This document shows, one piece after another, positions 56,000-64,000 of a stretch of 64,000 nt of DNA (its first letter is position 1; each line of letters opens with the position of its first letter). Source of the stretch: Tretioscincus oriximinensis. Taxonomy: Eukaryota > Chordata > Lepidosauria > Squamata > Gymnophthalmidae. The translations under genes and the position numbers were made by a program. The stretch covers positions 1,113,489 to 1,177,488 of the forward strand of contig JAJVDF010000358.1 in assembly GCA_022410635.1 (NCBI GenBank). The letters are read 5' to 3'. Under the pieces are notes generated by a model. That model made no database searches. It saw nothing but the letters and a program-made list of their open reading frames with translations, and had not been told where the DNA came from.

Positions 56000-56700
56000 G
56001 TAGGAATCAAAGTAAAATTACTGAAAAGTGAACTAAACATTTGCCACTACATTCTTACTCTCTTGCTTAGAAATTATTCCCATCATCCTGCCTGGAAATG
56101 CCTTCAACAACACTTGCGGAGTCCTAGCATACAGGGCACTAACATTTTTATCCGAATGGAATCTGAGAGTATCTTATTAAATTGTGAATATCCGAAAATC
56201 GGCCTGCTTATCTGCAAGTAAAGAAGAGAGAATATTTATAGACAACATGATGATGAAATCTGTCCTTGTTGTGCCCCGAAGAGGCAGTGATGAACTTGCT
56301 CTGTAAGTCATGCTCTGATTTTTTATTTTTACTATAGCATTGGATTTCTGATCATGAAATACAGATTCAGTTTCCTGCTGCTTAATTGTCCCAAGAGTTC
56401 GTAATTGTATCCGGCCATATTATTTGAAAATAGGTTTGCATGCAAACCATCTTGATATTATCAATGCAAGAGATAGGTAATCTGACCAGCTAATATGAAT
56501 AATAAATGATAGTGCCACAGGAATGTCGACGGATTGCTGTATTGCACAAAAATAAAGGCAGTGGCCTAAGGTATTCATATTGTGTTACTTAGCTGCTATA
56601 ACTTATTTAAAATGCACACCTGTTTTTTAAAAAATTGGTTTCTTAGGGCTAGTGGTGTGCTAAAGAAAGTGCAATAATTAACAGTAGGAAATAATGGAGC
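56000..56700. other. no recognisable feature
   Basis: No repeat or exon recognised. Confidence 0.4.
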
Positions 56701-56709
56701 TGAAGCAAA

Positions 56710-57890
56710 AGTGGGCATTTCATAGAATCATAGTTGAAGGGACCTTCAGGATCATCAGATCCAACCCCCTGCTCAATGCAGGATTCATAAAACCATCCCA
56801 GACAGATGACTATCTCTGTTTGAAGACTTACAGCAAAGGTAAATTCACCACCTCCTGTGGCAAACTGTTCCACTGGTTTATCACCCTTACTGTTAGAAAG
56901 TTTTTTTCTGATATCTAATCTAAATCTACTCCCTTGCAGTTTCATCTCATTGTTTCTAGTCCTTCCATGTGCCAACGAGAACAATGCTGATCTCTCTGCT
57001 CTGTGACAGCCCTTGAGATATTTGTAGGCAGCTATCAAGGATCAAAGGATCCCTGGATCCTTTAACCGTTCCTCATAGGACATGGTTTCCAGACCACTCA
57101 CCATCCTTGCAACTCTCGTTTGAACTTGCTCTAATTTACCAATGTCCTTTTTAAATTGGCGCCCCCAGAATTGAATACAGTATTCCAAGTGTAGTCATAC
57201 CAAAGTACTGTAGAGAGAAATAATTCCTCCCCTTAATACACCCCAGGATCGTGTTTGCCTTTTTTGCAGCTGCTTCACACTGTTGACTCGTGTTTAGGCT
57301 GTGATCTACCAATACACCTAGGTCCCTCTCACCTGTGCTGCTGCTCAGACATATTCCTCCCATTCTATATGTGCTGTTTTCATATATTTTTTTTGCACAG
57401 ATATAGGTTTTTGCATTTCTCTTTATTAAATACAATTCTGTTAATTTCAGCCCATTATTCCAGCTTGTCTAGATCTTTTTTGAATCCTTTCTCTATCTTG
57501 TTTAGAATTAGCAACACCTCCTAACTTTGTGTCATCTGCAAATTTGATAAGTTTTCCTTCAATTCTCTCATATACTGCTCAAAACAATTTAACACTTTAA
57601 CATAACAGTGTAACACTAAGTGTTCCTTTAATTGTTTTGAGCAGTATATGTAACATTCTTCCAATTGGATGTGCAACCATTTATTACCACTCTTTGAGTA
57701 CGATCACTAAGCCAGTTTTGAATCCATCTAACTGTTGTTTTGTCAATCCCATACTTGACCATTTTTTCAATAAGGATGGAATGAGATACTTTGTCAAATG
57801 CTTTACTGAAGTCAAGATATACCACGTCTACTGCATTTCTCTGATCAAGCCATTTGGTGATTCTATCATAGAAAGAAATTAAATTTTTTA
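56710..57890 (-). pseudogene. CR1 LINE relic, bird-like subfamily, RT to 3' end
   Basis: The reverse strand 3' end has 'ccttcaactatgattctatg', typical of avian-type CR1. Upstream peptides are VYLDFSKAFDKVSHSILIEK, NWLSDRTQRVVINGCTSNWK and LIKFADDTKLGGVANS (catalytic FADD kept here), then [20 protein letters not shown]. The SGVPQGSVLGP block is missing exactly where a 74-bp MITE sits (57573-57646). Several frameshifts. Confidence 0.9.
57571..57648. mobile_element. 74-bp hairpin MITE, second copy, TA duplication
   Basis: 'tactgctcaaaacaattt' pairs with 'aattgttttgagcagta', with TA on both sides (57571-57572, 57647-57648). Same family as 27931-28008, with some central loss on one arm. Confidence 0.85.
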
Positions 57891-58034
57891 AATTAATAGC
57901 AAATAACTAAGGCCCGTCAACACCCTTTCACTTATCCCGCAAAATATTTTAAAGCTTAAAGTAAAAACAGTTTCTCTAAGTAGTTCCCTACTGTGCAAAT
58001 GCTAATATACCAACTCTAACCTCACTAGTATAAC

Positions 58035-58300
58035 TAGAGGTCTCCGAGCACCTTATAAACCAACAAGAAAAAGGTAGGTAGTATGTGCTTTCGTAGACAA
58101 GTCTGCTTTGTCAGCTATGAAAGCTCATACTGCCTACCCTTTTCTAAGGCTGCATCCACACATCATTTATTTATTCCACTATAGTTGAATATTCCACAAT
58201 AAAGCATTGTGTGCATTAGTTTACTCCAGAATATCCATGTTTTATTGTGGCATAACCCCCTTGCTAGATATTCTAGACCCAGATTAACAAGGTTGCTTCT
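58035..58300 (+). repeat. hairpin retroposon family, copy with foreign middle
   Basis: The left arm 'aaaaaggtaggtagtatgtg' and right arm 'catactgcctaccctttt' pair around 'gtctgctttgtcagc'. The tail 'gctagatattctagacccag', 'attaacaaggttgctt' follows after about 115 bases of unrelated sequence starting 'ctaaggctgcatccacac'. Confidence 0.7.
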
Positions 58301-58304
58301 TTGC

Positions 58305-58725
58305 TGCATGGAGTGGATAAGATGAATTAACAAAAAATATTTTCTCTATTGCACAATGCTAGGACCAGGAGCCATTCCTTGAAACTAATGGACAGAAGGG
58401 TCATTGGTCTGAGGAATTTACTACTAGAAGTGGTGGTGGTAGTTAGCAGCCTGGATTGCTTTGAGACAGAATTAGACAAGTTCATGGAAGCCAAGGAGCT
58501 GTCAAATAACTACTAGGATAGATCTCTTGATACCGCTGCCAGGATGGAGGAACAGGCAGGATTCCTGGAGTACCATTTGCAGGGAATTGGAGAACAGATG
58601 AAGATTTTGGCTTCTTCTGCTTCAGACTGCCCAGGTGCCAAGTGGTGGGCCACTGTGTGAAACACAATATTGGACTAGATGGGCTGTGGCCACATTCAGC
58701 AGGGCTCCTATTATGTTTTTACACC
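58305..58725 (+). mobile_element. CR1 LINE C-terminal and 3' UTR fragment
   Basis: 'ggataagatgaattaacaaa', 'gaccaggagccattccttga', 'tggatagctt'-like 'ctggattgctttgagacaga', 'gggccactgtgtgaaacaca' and 'cagggctcctattatgtttt' in CR1 order. Confidence 0.85.
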
Positions 58726-58879
58726 TCCCTAGTATTTTAGATGTCCTATAGTTTCATGTGGGAATAGGTGTTGTTGAGCGTTGGAACAAACTGCCTGGAA
58801 AGCAGAGAATTACTAGTTTGATCTTTAGTTTGCTCCAAAAAATGTGATAGTAAACCATATCTGTTTCTCTGCCAAGAAA

Positions 58880-59150
58880 AGTGCATTTATTTATTTATAT
58901 TTATACCCCACCCCATACCCGAAGGTCTCATGGCAGCAAACAGTAAAATGCCAACACAAAATTAACAAATTAAAAACAGTATAAAAACAGTATCTAAAAG
59001 TGGGGACAAAAATGAACATTCTCTTCATCCAAAGTCCAGGTGAAAGAGGTCTTCTAAAACCATACAATGATGACTGACTTTGGAGATTATTCCAAAGACT
59101 GGGGGCAACCACCGAGAAGGCCCTGCCCCGGATTCCCATATTTAGTGTTC
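58880..59150 (-). mobile_element. L2/CR1-group LINE 3' end fragment
   Basis: The minus strand encodes RGRAFSVVAPSLWNNLQSQS, the same conserved C-terminal block as at 37020. It is followed in reverse by an A/T-rich 'tatttataccccaccccata' tail. Confidence 0.6.
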
Positions 59151-59154
59151 ATAA

Positions 59155-59685
59155 AGTGCCCATGCAGTCATCTATGATGCGGCGATACACAACATCTGTA
59201 ATTTTGAAGAAAGGCGATTTGTTATCTCATTGCCAAGTATTCTACAACCCGATTGTCTGAAATTTTCCTGGGATCCAAGTCAATTTTGTTTTTGCAAATG
59301 CTAGAAAGTGACCCTAAGGTCTTCTGAATGCAGAATATGTATTTTGCTACCAAGATGTGCTAGAGATAAGAAAATTCATATTCTGGATTTCCACACTTAG
59401 GAATTTAATACCGATTAATAGATATTAGATTTCAGATGCAGATCCAACTGTGCTGTTCAATTTAGCATAATATCATTCATATTCACCCTTCCTTAGTCAT
59501 GCATGGATTCCTTATTGCCAGGTGTAATGTTGCTTTTCTATCCCATGGAAGACCTGCAAACTGCATTTTAGGACAGACTATAGAAAGCCCTACCAGGGAC
59601 CTAACTGTGGTTTACACCAGCATATAGACAGCAGGTCTCTGATCTGGGATATAATCTTAGAATGGGACCCAGAGGCATAGACAGA
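59155..59685. other. no recognisable feature
   Basis: No repeat or exon recognised. Confidence 0.35.
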
Positions 59686-59689
59686 TCAG

Positions 59690-59955
59690 GTTTGTTATCA
59701 ATGGTTAATGGAAGGACTAGAAACAATGGGATAAAACTTCAAGGGAGTAGATTTGGATTTGCTCNGGTATCTGAAAAAAAACATTTTGACAATGAGTGTG
59801 ATCAACCAGTGGAATAGATTGCCGCAGGAGGTGGTGAGTTCTCCTTTGCTGAAATCTTCAAATAGAAGCTGGACAGCCATCTGTCTGGGATGGTTTAGTG
59901 AAACCTGTTGGAGGTCCCTTCCAACATTATGATTCTTTGGAGATTCTATGGTTCT
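59690..59955 (+). mobile_element. CR1 LINE 3' end, bird-like subfamily
   Basis: 'ctagaaacaatgggataaaa', 'cagtggaatagattgccgca', 'gaggtggtgagttctccttt', 'gctggacagccatctgtctg' and 'ggtcccttccaacattatga'. Confidence 0.88.
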
Positions 59956-60282
59956 ATGTGTGCTAACAAGTCATTTAAAGGTAGTTTAAGTGACTGTAGA
60001 TTTTAACCTTATTCCTTGACTGTTGTTCTTAACTTCAGTAGAATTTGAAGGCTCACACAAACAGGCTTTTTCAATGGTTTATTATTTAAAATTATTTTTC
60101 ACATTCTCCCTAGTTCAACAATTTATTACAAGAATAAAAAATGAAAGAGGGAAGGCTGATCTACATTTTCCTCATGTGCACGATGCCCACATTGCCTTAA
60201 TGAGTATGAATGCATAATTAAGTGAAGCAGACCCTGATTCTTCTAAGGCAATTTCTTTCCTGCTCCAACCCTCCCCTGTGCA

Positions 60283-60745
60283 TGAATCATCGAGTTGGAA
60301 GAGACCTCCAGGGTCATCAAATCCAACCCCCTCTGCTCTCTACAAGATTTGCTAAACCATTCCAAACATTTGGCTGTCCAGCCACTGTTCAAAACATCCA
60401 GTGAAGGAGAATTCATTGCCACCTGTCGCAATCTATTCTACTCCCTTACTCTCAGAAATGTTTTTTCCTTGAAAAATATGATATCTAATATGTATATATT
60501 TTCTTTCAATTTCATCCCATTGTTTCTAGTCCTTCCATGTGCCATTGAGAACAAAGCTGATCCCTCTGCTATGTGACAGCCCTCAGTCTTGACTTTTGCA
60601 AACTAAACATCCCTAGATCCTTTAACCATTCCACATCGAACATGGTTTCCAGACCACCCACCATCTTCGTAACTCTCCTTTGAACTTGCTCTGGCTTATC
60701 AATGTCCTTTTTAAATCCAATTGCCCAAAATCTAACACAGTACTC
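60283..60745 (-). mobile_element. CR1 LINE 3' end, bird-like subfamily
   Basis: The reverse of 'gttggaagagacctccaggg', 'tcatcaaatccaaccccctc', 'ccagccactgttcaaaacat', 'cattgtttctagtccttcca' and 'cctttgaacttgctctggct' runs to 60745. Opposite orientation to 59690-59955, 330 bp away. Confidence 0.88.
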
Positions 60746-61014
60746 AAGGTATAATGCTACTGATTTTGAAGAAGCAGACATCTCAGGAAACCAACTTTTT
60801 TGCAATAGTTCTACGAGACCCTTTGATAAAAATTCAGGTCCAGAATAACACAGATACTTTAATAGCAACTGACTGCAGCTTGAGTAAAAATGGAAGTCCT
60901 CCTCAGCTGAAGGCTCCTAGGTTTTAGCAGCAGTTATGCACCTTTTCTCTCCCAAGATATACTAGAGTTCTGCCAAACTGAAAGCCGTTTAATTTAATTT
61001 ATTGATGTTCCAAG

Positions 61015-61240
61015 ACCAGTAGAGAAATACATTCAAGATGAGTATTCGTGTGTGTGATCTTGTAGAACCATAGGGAATAACAATAAAAAGTAGTCAACAT
61101 GAGTTCTCATAGACATGTCTACTTTTTCCAATGCTATCTATGAAAGTTCATGCTGTCTATCTTTTTCCTTTTAATCTCTAAGGTGCTACGAAGACACCAT
61201 TGCTAGATATTCTGGACCCAGCCTAGCATGCCTTTTTTTT
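61015..61240 (+). repeat. hairpin retroposon family copy
   Basis: The left arm 'aaaaagtagtcaacatgagt' pairs with 'ttcatgctgtctatcttttt', with 'gacatgtctactttttcc' at the loop. The tail 'gctagatattctggacccag' and 'cctagcatgcc' follows, ending in a T run. Confidence 0.72.
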
Positions 61241-61244
61241 TTTT

Positions 61245-62940
61245 AAATCTAACACTACACCCTCATCAGACAGAAAAAGGCACGTGTGAACTTTCACTAT
61301 AGCCAATCAGCTTTTTTTTCAAAACAGGCCTCATAGGTGCCAATAATACTGAGGAAGTGAGGCGCAAAGTACAACTCTTATGGACATGTGCGCTTATGTT
61401 TATTAACCTGTGGCATTTCATTTCATGCCTCTAACATTGTGCTACTTGGATAAGAAAAAAGTACTGCAATTACACATATATCATTACAAGCTACTAGTGT
61501 AAACATCGATTCTGACTTCTTTTACAAGGGAGAGCCCTAGGGAATTACAACGATGGAGACATAGAAGATTTCAATAATTATCATAATCCACATTCCAGGG
61601 AGACAGGAGGGCAGCTCACTTTACCCAAGGGACTAGCAATGTACCCAGGTCTCCCACTAGGACTCAGTCCTGTACCATTAACTCGTTTCACATTGGTAAT
61701 ATCAAGGGCTTTGGGTCAAATTAGAACAACTCAAATTAGCAAGATTTCTCTGAAGAAAGCCGCATCCTGATGGGAGAGAGGAATTAAAATCATTACTAAG
61801 TCTGCAGTTGAGATAACTTTTTTTGTCAGCTTACAATTCAAAATCCTTCTGCTAGTTAGCAATGATTAGATAACATGGCTTATGGGGATTTGGGAAGTAG
61901 CTTAAAAATGATGGTTCAGCTGAGGGGAGACCTGATCGTCCAATTTTTAGATTGGAGAAGTTACTCAGTTCCTTTATCTTATCCTGTTCACATAGATCAG
62001 GTTGGTTTTGTTGTGTGGGTGTGGGGGGGGTATTAATTTGAAAAGTCTGTTCCAATCCTTTTCCAATTTCTTTTTTGGGGTGACCAGAAACATGACAAAA
62101 GTTTAAAAATAATAGCATTAAAAGGAAAAAAAATGAATTATTTATAAAATCTTAAGTCATCATGTAAAATGCATAAAAGTACCATATACAATATACATCA
62201 GTTCTTCCAGATTAGTATTGGATAACCAGTCTAAGGCTGTATTCGCAATGCACCTTAAAACAGGCACAGCTGCATACCCAACGTCCACCATCCTGATTGT
62301 TTTACCATAAAAAGCAACTCTGAAGTGCTCCTGCTTCCCTCAATGCAAACACCATTCACTTCTGCTACTGAGTCCACGGCCAAATTCCGTTGCCGCTGCT
62401 CCTTTTTGCCATTTGTGTTAGTTGTACTCCAACTACGGAGTTCTCAGTAGCCTCTCTCATGTATGCGGGCACTCCCGTCTCAGACTTGCACTGAGCCGTG
62501 ACATTACGGGAGCCTCGGCCTATTAGGGAAAAGGGCGTTATTGGACTGGCTGGCTGTGGATGTAACATGTTCTGCCAGTTTCTCCTGACCCCGAGGGTGG
62601 GGGGGGCATGTGTTTGGGAAACAACACATGAGCTCTCCCTTTCTCCACTCCCGGGGACCATTGAGCTGCTCTCCGCCATAATACATGAACCTATCCACTC
62701 AGGCCACGTCTTGGCCAGATGGGAATTGCTCTGTGCAGTTGTTTTCTTGTCCTTTTGTTTGTGTTATTGGTTTTTGCTTTCTACTAACACAGGGCACACC
62801 AGAAAACATGGGTGCTGAGATATGGTTTTTGCCATAATTATAGATTGTTTTGTAGATCGGACATCCCTTATTTCTGGGATTCAGTCACACTGATCTCACA
62901 AAACAGAAATATTTTAGATGCGCATACTACACCTTAGTCA
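61245..62940. other. no recognised gene
   Basis: A GC-richer patch at 62380-62720 has overlapping open frames of about 105 codons on both strands. It has no domain, splice signal or repeat match that I recognise. The rest is unremarkable. Confidence 0.4.
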
Positions 62941-62946
62941 CTCATC

Positions 62947-63270
62947 AAACTAAGGCTGCGTCCCCATGAATAATTTTACCATTATGGCTACATCAGACTG
63001 AATTCACTTTACGAGTTCATGCCGGTTCAGCAATCCAATCGCTAAAAAAGCCCGTGGTCCTGGTTTTTCTGATAGCTGCATTTTTATGCCTTCATTTTGG
63101 ACTACAGTCTAAATCCACCAAAAAAGCCTTCATAGGACCTTCCACTGTGGGAAAATGGTAAATCTCAGGAAACTTTGAATCTCGCTGTAAAAGTTCATCG
63201 GCTCTTGGTTCTCAGAGAATACTGAGAATTGTAGAAAAACAAAGGCAGCAATGACTTATGGGACATGCCA
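62947..63270 (-). repeat. unclassified interspersed repeat R2, copy 3
   Basis: Reverse complement of the 45300-45560 repeat: 'agcccgtggtcctgg', 'ggttcagcaatccaatcgct', 'ggaaaatggtaaatctcagg', 'ctcagagaatactgagaatt' and 'aatgacttatggga'. Its left edge 'ctaaggctgcgtcc' resembles motifs at 6883, 44981, 58145 and 62231. Confidence 0.65.
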
Positions 63271-63274
63271 TGGG

Positions 63275-63940
63275 CTGAGAATATAAAGAAATGTAATGAG
63301 AAAACAGGAAACAACATGGAATATTGAAGGTGAGTGGGGAGGCTGTTGCAAATGGATTATTCCGGAATACAGTAAATTCTGGAATAAAACAGAATGCGGG
63401 AAAGTGGCCTGATCAGCCATTTTATATGTCAATGGTTTTCCTCTGGCCATGAATCTAGTGATGTCCCACTCTATGTCATGGCGACTTCAAGAGCAAAAGC
63501 TTTCTGCACCCAGGTCTGTGCCTCCTGTCCTTTCCTATTTATTACAGGAGGCCAGTTGCCATGGCTTTGCCTTGTGAGTCAGCATCTGGCGAGGTGACTG
63601 ATTCACCNCTCTGTGAGGTTGTTTAAAGACGTTTTGCTTCTTTTGGCAAATTACTTTCCCAGAGTTCAGTAAGGAGAAGAAATGGCTTTTATTTGTGCTA
63701 CAAAAATGCCCTAGGTCATAAGTAACAGGTAGGGCACGGCGATTTGCTGTGAGCCTTTGCTTTCATGAATCTTCTGCAAATCACTGTTTGATATTATATG
63801 GGTAACATTGACCATCTGCATTAGGCCATGGACGGATTTACCAACGTTATAGTTCAACTCCTCCCATTAAGCCCCAGAATTGCTAGTCACTACAGTTTAT
63901 TTATTTATTGGTTATTGGGAAAAGTTCAGAGAATCTTCTT
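63275..63940. other. no recognisable feature
   Basis: No repeat or exon recognised. Confidence 0.35.
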
Positions 63941-63944
63941 TTAT

Positions 63945-64000
63945 GCAGGAAATAGCCATGTTTAGTCTGGGTCCAGAAAATCTAGTAAGGGAGTTTTATA
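63945..64000 (-). repeat. hairpin retroposon family, tail at window edge
   Basis: 'ggaaatagccatgtttagtc' followed by 'tgggtccagaaaatctag' is the family tail in reverse. The element runs off the window. Confidence 0.6.

Noticed and set aside
62365..62818. Overlapping frames of about 105 codons on both strands in a GC-richer patch
   Set aside because: No domain, no splice sites in suitable phase, and low-complexity composition. Openness on both strands is explained by base composition.
1..64000. Endogenous viral sequence, LTR pair or CRISPR-like array
   Set aside because: No long direct terminal repeats, retroviral polymerase motifs, other viral genes or spaced direct repeats were seen. All reverse-transcriptase motifs belong to CR1 or L1-type LINEs.

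Overview
This is nuclear DNA from a vertebrate, most likely a squamate reptile and possibly a gecko or relative. The sequence is AT-rich and almost free of genes. It is packed with CR1 LINE fragments, several L1-type LINE remnants, two families of tRNA-derived SINEs with TTC-rich tails, hAT and Tc1/mariner DNA transposons, and microsatellites. That mixture is typical of lizards. The species call is inference. Isolated single 'n' characters every few hundred bases mark assembly uncertainties.

The only convincing protein-coding host sequence is one 132-bp exon on the minus strand (10026-10157). It has a clean polypyrimidine tract and AG acceptor, a GTAAAT donor, and an open frame resembling the RhoGAP/BH domain of phosphoinositide 3-kinase p85-type regulatory subunits. 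Most of the window is therefore probably intron or flank of that minus-strand gene. No other exon of it was recognised. Nearly all other open frames are short and are either chance or transposon relics.

Layout: 1-10 kb holds sparse old repeats, a SINE with intact target-site duplication, a CR1/polypyrimidine chimera and two copies of an unclassified repeat. 10-16 kb holds the exon, CR1 3' ends, an (ATT)n...(AAT)n inverted microsatellite and a small hAT element. 16-27 kb holds three L1-like fragments, one interrupted by an extremely GC-rich palindromic element. 27-28.5 kb is a CR1 reverse-transcriptase relic split by a 78-bp hairpin element. 28-46 kb holds mixed SINEs, L2-like ends, three hAT-type non-autonomous elements, a mini-mariner and hairpin retroposons. 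46-53 kb holds two long CR1 relics around a 1.7-kb Tc1-like transposon that itself contains a 438-bp nested transposon. 53-64 kb is a dense nest of CR1 ends, SINEs and hairpin retroposons.

The elements record a clear order of events. Small DNA transposons landed in CR1 copies, a TA-specific element landed in the Tc1 element, one SINE landed in another, and a hairpin retroposon landed in an L1-like relic. No RNA gene, CRISPR array, viral gene or intact autonomous transposon was found.
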